Origin: Diadema setosum
Taxonomy: Eukaryota; Echinodermata; Echinoidea; Diadematoida; Diadematidae
Assembly (NCBI GenBank): GCA_033980235.1
Contig: CM067070.1
Coordinates: 7,518,195-7,582,194, forward strand
Direction: 5' to 3'
Length of the DNA: 64,000 nucleotides
The notes under the pieces were generated by a model. The model searched no databases and had not been told where the DNA came from. It was given only the letters and a program-made list of their open reading frames with translations. The number at the start of each line of letters is the position of its first letter. Position 1 is the stretch's first letter. The position numbers were made by a program, and so were the translations under genes. Positions 36,658-47,639 of this stretch are shown here, piece by piece.

Positions 36658-38182
36658 CGGTTTCAAAGAAACTTACTCAGTTCAGGCGGTGGTATTAAAT
36701 ACTAATGGGAAATCCTTTGCCTTCTGGCCCTGTCACGACTGTCTAACATTAACGGGAGTAGTAGGCTCTACCAGGTATAGTTTCCAACACATTCACCAGT
36801 TTGTTTCTCTCTCAAGCTGCCATACCAGTTACAACACTGCTAACAGTTTGACAAAAACAAATCTGTTGCAATTTCGCAATTCTCGCTTCGTGTATGCTGT
36901 GCATGAAGTGTTGTCTACCACTAACGCTTTACAGTACAGTAGTGTGCTGCTGTGTACTGTGGTCACGGCAATTGCATGGTGTGTGCACGTGCAAAGCGTC
37001 TCTGTGTATGTTGCGCGCATCATAACAATTGGTTTTTGATGACGTCACCCCTCCTGATATAACGCATTTGTTTAACGTAGTCGCTGTTATATTCCATGTT
37101 TGTACGTAATTTACGTCATGTTATGAAAATATAACGCTTCTCATCCTTGTGACAATGGTCACGTGACTGCATTTTGACCAATCACACATTGATATCTATA
37201 TAGGTCATATAATATATAGAATATGATGCCTAAGTGATAGCATTAAGAAAATATAAGTTGCTAATTCATATCCAGGTAACGCACTCTTGTACAACTTCTA
37301 ACTACATTATATATTAAATAATTTAACAAAATGTCCCTCTTTCTTGGTCGCCATTTATGTCACAACCCGGAACTGAACAACAGTGTCCTCAGCATTAGAT
37401 GGTTGGTGTTTTGCTTGTTTGTTTGTTTGCTTATTAATTATTGTTTAATTGTTCTCGCTATGTTTCTCTGTAGATGTTTGTTTTAATAGCAATGTCTATA
37501 TAAGAGAACAAAGATACTAGCCCAGGTATATATACCGTGTTCCTATCATAAACGCTACTACTACATGTATTTATTACTACTAATACATGCCTTGTACAGT
37601 ATGTTTAAAAAATACAATCGGATTTACCCATTGATATCTATCAAAATTATTAAACTATCTGAAAACTATTTCAGAGTGTAAAACGTTAACTTTTTACCTA
37701 CATTTGGCAGAAAACCCCATCCCATTTGGTTGAGACGTCACGGAGAAATCGTAATGTTGATCGCTGTAATGGGTCCATTCTTCCAAGTTTAGCACTTGGA
37801 TGCTCTCAGCATTCATACGGTGGGAGCACAATGGACAGAACTTGGAGGGAAGGGATTCCCGACGTGCAAAGATCCCAATTTCTCTGTGACCTCTGAAGCA
37901 AATCGACAGGGAGTTTCTGTAAGATGTACGCAATAACTTGTAGTTTCATACCTTGAAATTGCAATTTTTTTATTGTTACACCACTTTGAAAGTTATAAAT
38001 TTGCAAAAAGTCCGATTGTATTCTTTATAGGGGAACATACGGCGTAGTAATCATTGTTTATACATCATTATTATCGTTATCAGCATCATTAATATTGTTT
38101 CGTCACAAAAGAATGAACATTATCTTGATACAAAACATCGAATTGCACGGCAAGTATGAGATGGACTCGTGAAAATGATACC
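36658..38182. other. No gene recognised
   Basis: AT-rich sequence downstream of the receptor gene. An open frame at 36689-37039 has no recognisable motif. The 3' untranslated region of the receptor transcript probably lies in the right part of this interval, but no unambiguous polyadenylation signal was fixed. Confidence 0.4.
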
Positions 38183-39436
38183 CTAAGCGTCGTGTGTGCT
38201 CCGACTGTTGGTACCGTCTCTGGCGGCGTACGCCGTCCCGAACAGCGGTTCCTTCACGGCTTTTCCCGTGAAAAGCTCGACGAGGGCTTCGCGAAATTCC
38301 CGGAAACGAATCGTGTAGATGATCGGATTGGCGCAGGAATTGCAGAAGCCGAGCAGCGTGAGCGAGCGATGGTAGATGCTGTACGGGTACCAGCGGGGGA
38401 CGATCCCAAGGCTGTAGAGGAGGAACATCAATTGGGGCGGGGTCCAGCAAATGACGTAGGTGATTATCACCATCATCATGAGACGCACAACGCGGTTCCT
38501 CGCTGTGACGTGAAAGCTGGATGAGGTCTGCATGCCTTCTCTCTTATGTGACCGGAAGAAAGCAGCCTGCTGGTAGAGCTTTCTTACTATCAGGGCCTGT
38601 GTGACTATCATCACTAGAGTTGGGACCAGGAGGCGATATATGAACAGACCGTAGCCGGACACTATCCGCCCTATGGTCGATGCGAAGGTGATGGTACACA
38701 TTCCGACGCCCTCAACGACGTTGATTGAAGAGGCACCAAATGAGAGAGAAATGGTGTAGTTGGCGATCCAGATGACTGCGATGACGATATGGACTTGACG
38801 GCGGCTGAGAACAAGACTGAAGAACATTGGATGGGCGACCGCCAGGTACCTCTCAACTGAGATTGCCAAGAGGAGATACGTAGAGGTACCGATGTTTGAC
38901 CACATTAGCATGGACGAGTGAATCACTTTGCAGTACAGCTGCCCAAGCCACGTGGTTGGCATCGTGACCGCCCGCGGTACGGGCACGGTGAACAGTGATG
39001 TGAGCAGGTCAGCAGCAGCCAGCGAACCGACCAGGGTGTCCGTGACGCGGTTCGCGGCCCTGCGTTTAAAGAGCACCGCGATGACCAGCGCGTTTCCGAA
39101 GACACCCAAGACGGCAACGCCCAACTGGACCGCGTTCCAGGGAGACCACGTTACCATCAGCCAGCGCCACCTCGGGCTTACGGAGTCCGCGGCCGCGTCA
39201 CCGGCGGCGTGCTCGTCACTTGACATGGTGCCGCTTCCACTGCCGTCCCAGTCGACAGTCGATATGTTGAAAGCCACCCAAGATGAATTATTGAAATCTT
39301 GAGGATCTGGTCTGTTCGTGCCAGAATACTCGGTCACGTAGACTCGGGTGAGGGTCACACCGGTCGGCGTCTCCTGTGCGCCTATGACACTGGACATGAC
39401 CAACAGGCAACTGTAGAGGGCGTTTAGTAACATCAT
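38183..39436 (-). CDS. Class A (rhodopsin-type) G protein-coupled receptor
   Basis: A 417-residue plasma-membrane receptor with the coding region in one exon. Residues 1-20 are a hydrophobic signal peptide. The extracellular tail (21-100) has likely N-glycosylation sites (NNSS at 49-52, NIS at 57-59). TM1 has G114-N115; TM2 has LAAAD (D143). Extracellular cysteines C169 and C247 can form the conserved disulfide. TM3 ends in E195-R196-Y197 (DRY box). TM6 carries C330-W331-T332-P333 and TM7 N370-P-I-I-Y374, followed by the helix-8 sequence FREFREAL. All seven segments are present. The layout fits peptide-type receptors; the ligand cannot be named. Immediately upstream of the ATG (minus strand) is a long T-rich tract ending AAG, so a 5' untranslated exon is probably spliced on just before it. 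GC content is higher than in the neighbouring DNA. No neighbouring gene informs its role. Confidence 0.95.
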   Translation of the reverse strand: MMLLNALYSCLLVMSSVIGAQETPTGVTLTRVYVTEYSGTNRPDPQDFNNSSWVAFNISTVDWDGSGSGTMSSDEHAAGDAAADSVSPRWRWLMVTWSPWNAVQLGVAVLGVFGNALVIAVLFKRRAANRVTDTLVGSLAAADLLTSLFTVPVPRAVTMPTTWLGQLYCKVIHSSMLMWSNIGTSTYLLLAISVERYLAVAHPMFFSLVLSRRQVHIVIAVIWIANYTISLSFGASSINVVEGVGMCTITFASTIGRIVSGYGLFIYRLLVPTLVMIVTQALIVRKLYQQAAFFRSHKREGMQTSSSFHVTARNRVVRLMMMVIITYVICWTPPQLMFLLYSLGIVPRWYPYSIYHRSLTLLGFCNSCANPIIYTIRFREFREALVELFTGKAVKEPLFGTAYAARDGTNSRSTHDA

Positions 39437-40376
39437 GGAACCTTAAAAAAAAAATAAAAAAGGAAAAGGGGACAGAAAATCCATCATTATACAAAGTAGA
39501 AGAGTAAACGAACAAAATATAATGTGTCAACCGCAACAAATTGTCTAAAACATTACAGCGAATCATGTATAGCCTCAGTCATGAATGCTAAATGGAAAGC
39601 TGTGTTTTCTTTATGTGATTCTTGCCATAAAGTACAATGTTCATGTACCTACATTGAATTGCTGAGCTACTTATGATTGTAACACGCTTGGTGATTTCAA
39701 AATCCGTGCTGGTGCTGGTGTCAGCGCTACAAACAGTACCGCCAGCGATAATCTCTTGAATTGAAATCACTCGGTGTTAGCAGGCTAACCTAAAATTTAT
39801 GATGCTGGAGCTTGAAGTGTTGGGCCCCTTGCTGAATGTCGTCAACTAAACCAAATTTCACTATTCTTTTTGGCGATTTGTGTGCGTTTTCCCCGTTGAC
39901 TACACCAACTCCTAGAGATTATATAAAAATGGTCATTTCAAGTTCCGTGTTGGTGTTAGTGTAGATATACGTCCGCGACCCACGTCCATCGATGTGGAAT
40001 ACAATAACATCATCAACAGAATCTTGGTTTGGAAGAGGAGGGTTTTTTTGTGGGCTTGTCCGTGTAATCTCAGGAAAAGTAGTAGATAAGATTATAATGG
40101 CACATATTTCGATATTCATTTGTATTCATTCATAAATAAAGTGATGATTATCAGGGTATAAAATGTACACTGTATTTAAAAATCCAAACAAATCAACATG
40201 CATAATTTGCATTGCACAGTTCCTTTAATTTTTGTGTCGGTCGACGCGCTCAAGTCTCTTTGAAACTCTGCCTGGGATCAAATTACTGGAAAAAGAAACC
40301 CAGAGAAATACCCGCACTCACTGATTATTTATCCCCTGCGGAATTGTATCACCATGTATGACCATGAGCGACATAC
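39437..40376. other. Upstream region of the receptor gene, no gene
   Basis: The first ~25 bp upstream of the start codon are a splice-acceptor-like T tract (on minus). The rest is AT-rich, with no recognisable exon, core promoter or repeat. Confidence 0.45.
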
Positions 40377-41275
40377 TAGTTCGGGAGCCAGCGGGGGTCA
40401 GCCTAGTTGAAAAGGTTACCAATTTTTATGTGTATAGCAATTTAGTACATATGCCCCTGAGTGTGGAAATGCACGTCTGGCTGGTCATCGGTGGTGGGTG
40501 TGGCCAGGAGGGCCACAAAAAGGACCCCCAAAATTAGGCTAGCCTAGCTGGAAAAGTAACCCCATGAAAACAACTGGAACTTGTTCGTTACACTTACAGG
40601 ATAAATGAATGACCATTGCCAGACGTTTTAAGTGGTGGGGGTAGCCGCCAGACGCCCTTAAAGACCCAAATTTTTCCAGCTAGGCTAGCCTTGCTGAAAA
40701 AGTAACCCCATGAAAACCTCTGGAACTTGTTCGTTACACTTTCAGGATAAATGAATGACCATTGCCAGACGTTTTACGTGGTGGGGGGTAGCCGCCAGAC
40801 GCCCTTAAAGACCCAAATTTTTCCAGCTAGGCTAGCCTAGATGAAAAAGTAACCCCATGAAACCCACTGGAACTTGTTCTTTACACTTACGACGATATGC
40901 ATGACCGTTGCCAGACGTTTTAAGTGGTGGTGGTGGGGGGGGGGGGGGGGAGGGGGTAGCCGCCAGACGCCCTCAAAGACCCAATTTTACCAGCTAGACT
41001 AGCCTATAGCTGAACCTCCTGAAACCAACTGGAACTTGTTCCTTTGATACACTCAAAGGATAATTGAATGATTGTTGCCAGACAATAGCCGCCAGACGCC
41101 CCAAAGACCAAACTCTTACCAGCTAGGCTAGCCTAGCTGAAAATTAAAGTAACCCCATGAAACCCACTGGAACTTGTTCTTACACTTACAGAATAAATGC
41201 ATGACCGTTGCCAGACGCTTTAAGTGATGGGGCATAGCCCCCAGACGCCCTCAAAGACCCAATTTTACCAGCTAT
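40377..41275 (-). repeat. Left inverted array of ~150-bp units
   Basis: About five diverged units. Each has CCAGCTAGGCTAGCCTAGCTGG-type palindromes (split by substitutions), AAAGTAACCCCATGAAA, CACTGGAACTTGTTC, GCCAGACGTTTTAAGTGG and TAGCCGCCAGACGCCC. Inverted relative to 60625-61440. Confidence 0.85.
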
Positions 41276-42090
41276 AAGGTTCACATATTTCAGAAATGAT
41301 CATCAGTGTAATTCCATAACAATACCGCTTGCTTGCGAGTTCACCTGTCTATAATCTATGCATGCCTTATTCTTTTGTTCTGCTTCCTTGAGCCCCAACT
41401 CATGCATTCTTATGGTGACTCTCCCATGTCATCATCCTTGTTCATTGCAATTTGTTCTTTTCTTGCAAATATTCCTATTCTTCATCCCAATTATCACAAA
41501 TTCTGAAACTCTGTCCTCAGTATAACTAATTCATAGTTGTACAAATGTAAAAATCTGTAGAATCACCCGGAGGTCTCCTTTAATGGGGAAGTTTCTTGAG
41601 CCCACAGGGAAACATGCTTTGAAATATCAATAGGGTAAGTGTTGAGACGAAATACTGTGGAAGATTATGAGAATATACAGTGCTGTGGTTTTGGTAGAAG
41701 AAATAGGGTATCTGTATTTGTCCTCAGTGATAACCAAAAAACTTATTTTGAAAGAATAACAGACAGCAAAAAAGAATTGCCCAATCAAACATGTCGGGAT
41801 TTTTCTCAAAAATCAGTGTTCTCATTTTCTTTGCAGTGTAAAACAAACATAAAAAACAAAAAAACAAAAAAACAGGGCCGGGTACAGTATCCGGATGGAA
41901 ATTGGTGGGATGGGCGTAAACCCGCGGGTATTGTAACATACTGACGTGAAAAAAAAAAAGAAAAAAAAAAACAAGACAAAAACTACTTTCTTTCTGTGCC
42001 CTGGGAAGAAATATTCATCAATTGCATTTTGGAAATGTTGAAAATCACAACTTTTGATGAAATTGTGTCCTAAAGTAACTCTTCTTATAT
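41276..42090. other. No gene recognised
   Basis: Interior of the 21-kb structure, left of the palindrome. AT-rich, with A-rich runs at 41845-41975. Short frames on both strands overlap each other and show no motif. Confidence 0.4.
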
Positions 42091-42096
42091 GAAGGC
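42091..42096 (+). repeat. Left 6-bp target-site duplication GAAGGC
   Basis: GAAGGC immediately precedes AGTAGTAGG at the left terminus and is repeated at 55441-55446 after CCTACTACT. Sequence outside these hexamers is unrelated on the two sides. Confidence 0.75.
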
Positions 42097-42260
42097 AGTA
42101 GTAGGTCTAGGCTCTCTAGCAAGAGATATTGTTTGAAGCGGAGTGTATGAATGGAAGGATTAACGAGTGACAAAAGGCGACGGAAGGAAAGGATTAGGCC
42201 TATTGATAAAAGATGCAGCTGCAATAGTAGGAATAGAATTAAAAGATTAACTAGTATAAT

Positions 42261-42815
42261 CCTTTCTTTGTGAATGACTTTGGCGTTGGTAGTATAGGGA
42301 CAGCTGCGGTAGAAAAGGGCGATGAAAATGAAGAAGGTTGCTTTGGTTAAGAGGAAAGTGTTAAAACAAAGGTCCGTCGTTGCATCAACTGCAGCTGGAT
42401 GGAGGATTATTCCGGTGCGCCGGTGGAAGAAAAATGAAGAAAAATATAGAAAGCCTTTCTTTGTAAATGACTTTGGCGTTGCCAGTACAGCCACAGCTGC
42501 GGTAAAAAGGGATGAAAATGAAGAAAGTTGCTTTGGTTAATAAAAGAGGAATATGTTAAAACAAAGGTCCGTCGTTACATCAACTGCAGCTGGATAAAGG
42601 ATTATTCTGGTGCGCCAGTGGAAGAAAATGAAGAGAAATGCAGGAATCCTTTCTTTGTCGTTGCCAGTATAGCGACAGCTGCTGTAAAAAAGGATGAAAA
42701 TGAAGAAAGTTACTTTGGTTGATAAAAGAAGAAGTGATACAACAAAGTCCGTCGTTGCATCAACTGCAGCTGGATGGAGGATTAATCTGGTGCGTGGAAG
42801 AAAATGAAGAGTAAC
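42261..42815 (+). repeat. Three subterminal ~194-bp tandem units
   Basis: CCTTTCTTTG marks unit starts at 42261, 42454 and 42648. Each unit has GACAGCTGC or a variant, GATGAAAATGAAGAAAG, AAGGTCCGTCGTTGCATCAA and CTGCAGCTGGAT. Open frames here are short and repeat-derived. Confidence 0.85.
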
Positions 42816-42868
42816 ATAAACAATGGAAACAATGGCGCTGGGAAAGAACCAGACGAAAGATAGAAGCT

Positions 42869-42874
42869 ATATAG
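42869..42874 (+). promoter_or_regulatory. TATA box of the left zinc-knuckle gene
   Basis: TATATA in the context GCTATATAGGG, 77 bp upstream of the ATG at 42946. That spacing fits a core promoter with a ~45-bp leader. The same sequence occurs in the right arm at about 54856-54862. Confidence 0.5.
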
Positions 42875-42945
42875 GGTGCCGAGCGTCAATCTCTTGGTTA
42901 CTTCTCCTATATTTACATCGTTGACAACGCATACCAGTACCTAAG

Positions 42946-43071
42946 ATGGCTACTCCGAGCAAACTTCAACTTTGCAACGCAGTGGAAACCAGCCAATCCA
43001 CCATGGCATCCGAGGGATCTCCTTCTATGTATCAGGGGGAAAGGACAACGCCTTCTATTGCGGCTATACGG
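42946..43071 (+). CDS. Candidate exon 1, zinc-knuckle gene (left arm)
   Basis: The ATG opens 42 codons (MATPSKLQLCNAV..., rich in Ser/Thr) that run directly into a consensus donor GTAAGT (43072-43077). The frame would stop two codons later (TGA at 43078), as expected if the donor is used. The exon ends in phase 0, and the zinc-knuckle exon at 45932 can start in phase 0, giving a ~2.86-kb intron. A TATA box lies upstream. No known domain is present in this exon. Confidence 0.45.
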
Positions 43072-44040
43072 GTAAGTTGAAATAAACATCACATAAAGTT
43101 ATATGCATTTTGCGTACGTGAAATTGCATAATATGCACTGCACAGTATGTTTGATCGAGCGATTTGTAGAGGAAGGAGTAAAACGAATGAAATACAAGTG
43201 CAAGGAATGGTACGTTTATCAAGCTGTTTTACGGTAATGCGAAAGGTAATTGTACGCTTTTCCCCCTTAACGTTGATTTGAATATCTGCATAAAAAGCAT
43301 TGACACTGTATTCATCTAGACAAAATGAGTAACAGAGTATCTGTATAATTGTTTTTATTTTGTATGGTATAGGCACGGTTGTGAGAGAAGAAGGAGAAGG
43401 GGTTGTCGGTACTTAAAGAGGTAGGTAGTCGGTATGGCCAAAAAATAGATTACGATCTCTGTGAATTTGAATTGGGATTTTCACCATTTCAGTTGGGAGG
43501 AAACGTTTTGCCGTTGATAGCAGGCAGCGATGAAATATTTGCTGTCCATGGTGTTTGGAATCATTGCTTTGGATGAGGAGTAAGAGCAATATCAAAATGT
43601 ATAACAAATTACAACGAACAAAGATGATAACATTGCAGCTTCGCCTTATGAAATCATGGGGAGGGGGCTCAAGGAAGCAGAACAAAAGAAGAAAGCATGC
43701 GTACATTACAGAGGCGATGTAATTGAATTTACATTGGTACATGTCATGAAATTTGAGCATCTATGTCAGCTTTCTTATGCGATTTTTTTTTGTTTTTAGA
43801 GCAGTAGGTTGTTTTTTTTTTCTGCTCAAGCATCACAATTCCACATATCTAAGACATGTAACTGTCGATTTTTTTGATAGGGCTTACTACATGATATGAC
43901 ATTACAGTAATCGTACTGACGTTCCCCTTTAACAATATACTGTAGTAGTCTGCGATGGCAAGAAGGTCGTGAGCGCGTAATATTTTTTTAGAGAGTCATG
44001 ATGAACGCTTTGATTTGACTTTATTTACGTGCCGATTATG

Positions 44041-44740
44041 CAAAAGTCACGAATATCCATCGGATTGACGAGATGATTGCACAGCATTAAGAGAAACGCA
44101 CTTAAAAATACATCTGCGGTGAGATATGTTTTTGCTTGTTTGTTATAGTCGCAGTGTACGATAAAAAAAAAAACACCCAGTAAATTGCAAGACGCAGATG
44201 GTCCAATCAAGTCTATTATTTCTTTACTTCGAGCGTACTCAAAGTACTGGCGAACACGTACTAAATCATTGTGCAAAAGTCAAGAATATCCATCGGATTG
44301 ACGAGATGATTGCACAGAGAAACGCACTTAAAAATACATCTGCGGTGAGATTTTTTTGCTTGTTTGTTATAGTCGCAGTGTACGATAAAAAAAAAAAAAA
44401 ACACCCAGTAAATTGCAAGACGCAGATGGTCCAATCAAGTCTATTATTTCTTTACTTCGAGCGTACTCAAAGTACTGGCGAACACGTACTAAATCATTGT
44501 GCAAAAGTCAAGAATATCCATCGGATTGACGAGATGATTGTACAGAGAAACGCACTTAAAAATACATCTGCGGTGAGATTTTTTTGCTTGTTTGTTATAG
44601 TCGCAGTGTACGATAAAAAAAAAAAAAAAAAACACCCAGTAAATTGCAAGACGCAGATGGTCCAATCAAGTCTATTATTTCTTTACTTTGAGCGTACTCA
44701 AAGTACTGGCGAACACGTACTAAATCATTGCATAGCGCAA
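44041..44740 (+). repeat. Three ~230-bp tandem units (left arm)
   Basis: Units start with CAAAAGTCA(C/A)GAATATCC at 44041, 44274 and 44502. Each holds an A-tract of 11-18 bp, ACACCCAGTAAATTGCAAG, and GTACTCAAAGTACTGGCG. The 185-codon open frame across the array consists of three near-identical copies and is probably not a gene. It lies inside the intron of the candidate gene. Confidence 0.9.
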
Positions 44741-44954
44741 AAAAGTCATATGTAGCAAATGTTGCCACTGTAATTTTGAGAGGGAGTGTCAAATATCATG
44801 CGGTGATGAAAGGATGAAACGCTGTCAATGAGTACTGCAAGTGGCTGTTTGGAGATGAATCGAATGTGAATTTATAGCGCGCAATTTAAACGCTACGATG
44901 GGATCTTTGTTCAAAAGTATCTGTACAGTGTCAAACCTCATTTTCACCGTTCAT

Positions 44955-45097
44955 GGGGCCCGTTTCATAAAACTTGTTATTAGTGACAACTGCCACATTT
45001 CTATGACAAATTTGCTCTCAGCCAATCAGATGCAAGGATTTCAGTAGCTTGTCGCATCTATGACAACTTGTCACTGACGACAAATTTTATGAATGCC
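44955..45097. mobile_element. Small MITE inside the left arm
   Basis: Starts GGGGCCCGTTTCATAAAAC and ends with a related inverted end (ACAAATTTTATGAATGCC). Between them lie GTGACAACTGCCAC and CTTGTCACTGACGAC. Non-coding. An identical copy in the mirror position of the right arm shows it was present before the arms were duplicated. Confidence 0.65.
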
Positions 45098-45931
45098 TCT
45101 GGCTTTTATGTCGAACACATTTGCGCTGTTGGAACTGAAACAGAGTATTTTCCCCATTTTTTTAACACGATAAAAAAAAAAACAGTGAAGGGAAGAATTT
45201 TTGATAACTTCATGCAATTACTTCAGAGGCTCCTATATTCATCATTCCTACTTTCTCACCGGTGAATACCAAACATGGCTCCTTCTTCAACTTTATCATA
45301 GGCATCTGTACCTGTGGTAGCAGCTACTTGAGAAAACTGTGCGCGTCAGTTGGCAGAAAATGCTTTTCATGTAAGATGCAAGACGCACTCTGGTATCGTA
45401 CTGTTTGTGTTGTGGATAATTTATCATGTTGTAATGATCGAGTGTTGCTTGCCATATTTTTGATGATGTAAGTAATGTTAAAGTCGATGTTGAAAGCTTA
45501 ACTATATTGTTGAGTAGAATAAAGATGATTGTGACACGTGATAATGTAGGCCTAGTAGGTAAAACACGTATCTGAAAATGTCTGTACCGATACGATGGCT
45601 ATGTTTTGACTTTTCAGGAGAAAAAAAAAAGAAAATAATTTGTCGATTTCTGAATTTAGTTTTGAAGATCTCATTTTAATGTATAGTCGTAACAAGTCGA
45701 AACAAGTTTGATTTTACAAAATGGATAAAAAAAGCAGACATACAAGGAACGAGAGCATTGACTATAAAACAAGAATATAAAGTGAAAAAAAAACGGTGGA
45801 TGAATAATGTGTGAGAGGGGATAGATTTGAAGCGTTCTGAAAGAAACAACAGAAGAATAACTGAAGGTAGTGTGGAATTATTTTACGCTTGATTTCTTCA
45901 CTATGCATTATCACCGCATGCTTTACAACAG

Positions 45932-46219
45932 GATGCTCACACTGAAGTGAAAACCAAAAATCATCAACAAGAAAGACAAAAGTTGCCGTTCCCTGCCTGG
46001 GTTATTGAGCTGGAGAAGACATTGATGGAGCTTTTTGAAAAGAGGAGGCAAGCACGATGCTTTCGATGTGGAAAGGTGGGACATTGGGAGAGAGAGTGCC
46101 CTGTTAGACTGAGAAACAAAAACACGCAGGTAAGAAATTTGGTGAACAGTGTCTCTGTCAGACCCGTTAGATCGCACAAAATTCGTGTTCAACAAGAGAA
46201 TCATAACGCACGATTTTAA
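45932..46219 (+). CDS. CCHC zinc-knuckle exon (left arm)
   Basis: An open frame after a possible acceptor (ACAACAG, 45925-45931) encodes a basic protein segment with one CCHC zinc knuckle: [15 protein letters not shown], spacing C-x2-C-x4-H-x4-C, about 38 residues after the GTG at 45947. Before it is a short predicted helix ([18 protein letters not shown]). CCHC knuckles bind single-stranded nucleic acid and occur in Gag proteins, cellular RNA-binding proteins and many transposon proteins. It stops at 46219; an AATAAA signal follows at 46506. An internal CAG/GTAAGA donor at 46130 could splice to a further exon. No upstream in-frame ATG exists in this segment, which supports splicing from exon 1. 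Confidence 0.55.
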   Translation, partial: DAHTEVKTKNHQQERQKLPFPAWVIELEKTLMELFEKRRQARCFRCGKVGHWERECPVRLRNKNTQVRNLVNSVSVRPVRSHKIRVQQENHNARF

Positions 46220-46987
46220 AACTATGCCGTGTACATGGTTATTGTCAAACGAAGAAATCAATCGAGTTTCTTGCACTACTTTTTTAAATTACATACTGTC
46301 GGTGAATTTCAGTTTCCATATTGCGATGATAAAGACTATTGTAGATTTCTTACAAGCGGATTTCATAAGGGACAGAAGTGTATATCGTATTAAACATTTT
46401 CTGTGAATATCGTTAGTTTGTCATAATAACGTAGTTCCGGATCTTTGACAAGATTTCGATGTGATATCTTTTTGTTGATATTCGAAACCTTATTTTAGTA
46501 TGAACAATAAACGAAGAGAAATGTGAATGCTTGTTACGTTACCCTCGTGTATTCTATGCAACAGTATAGTTTATGCAAACGAAGAGAAATAAGCTAGTTA
46601 CGTTACCCTTGTGTATTCTATGCAACTCAACTCTGAATACCTCCATTTCAGTTCAAGAGTTACTGTAACGCTCTTTGGTACAACGCCTTTTTTTTTTCTC
46701 TACCAATGTGACGTATTGGAAACGAATAGACGAATTTCACATCAATCAATAGTTAGGTGGAAGTTTTTGTGTAGATATCGAATCTGTGATTGTTTTAAAC
46801 AGTATATTTTTGTCCAATATGACAACAATCAGTTGTAACGAAATTGACGCCAACCACAATCTGTTATCAACTTGTAATTTTCTGTCATATATATATATAT
46901 TATATGTTTTAAATGGACGAGATGTCGATACATTTTGTTAAAGTTTATTTGGCAAAACTCAATACAATGTAGTCTTATTTTGTGTGC

Positions 46988-47035
46988 TTAAGTGTTTGTT
47001 TGTTTGTTTGTTTGTTTGTTTGATTGATTGATTTT
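46988..47035 (+). repeat. (TTTG)n and GATT microsatellite (left arm)
   Basis: A TTTG tetramer run followed by GATTGATTGATT, mirrored in the right arm at about 50683-50728. Confidence 0.8.
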
Positions 47036-47639
47036 CCATCTGACAAGATGGCTGGATAGGCCATATTCGGCTGTACTAGGCTGGTCTTCCCTCGGGTTCT
47101 GCTGGATGACGTGACGGAACGACTACTTTAGCGGATTGTGTATCCTGCTCTTTACGATGAATGAATGAAGCGGCATCTTCTACGAGCATGAGTTATGCCC
47201 TTCCTCACACACGAGATCTCCGTTTGAGTCAAACGAGTAGGGAAATCCATTTTTTTTTAATGTTCAGTAACCGTAACGTTCACGATGGTTAAAAGCATTA
47301 GCCACAGAATGATTATAGCATAAAGCGTACGTTCAAGCGTTTATATCAAGCATGTCGTGATGCCGTATCTCCTGTAAATCAAAGTATAATTGCTTTTTAA
47401 AAGATTGAACTGTTTATGCATGCAAGTTAGTAGAAATCAATAATCGTATATACTTGTCCTTGTCGTGTAGGATTGGCAATTCGTCTAAATTTTCAATGAC
47501 AAGATTGATCAAGTAATTTGTAGGGGGAAAAATGTGTAGGGCCTACGAACAATGACAAAGTTATCTCTCTAGTATGATGAAACGCCAAAAAGAAAAGTAT
47601 TGACTACGAAGTTTATAGTCTAATTAAATATATCTAACT

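Noticed and set aside
36689..37039. 116-codon plus-strand frame downstream of the receptor
   Set aside because: No motif, and an overlapping open frame exists on the other strand; probably chance.
38156..39302. Open frames on the plus strand opposite the receptor
   Set aside because: They are shadows of the GC-richer receptor exon; only the minus frame has GPCR motifs.
44198..44755. 185-codon open frame with three internal repeats
   Set aside because: It spans the ~230-bp tandem array and includes poly-Lys from the A-tracts. Frame retention follows from unit lengths near multiples of three; the right arm breaks the frame.
46149..46406. 85-codon frame downstream of the zinc-knuckle exon, present in both arms
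   Set aside because: It overlaps the end of the knuckle frame, has no motif, and is conserved between arms simply because the arms are near-identical.
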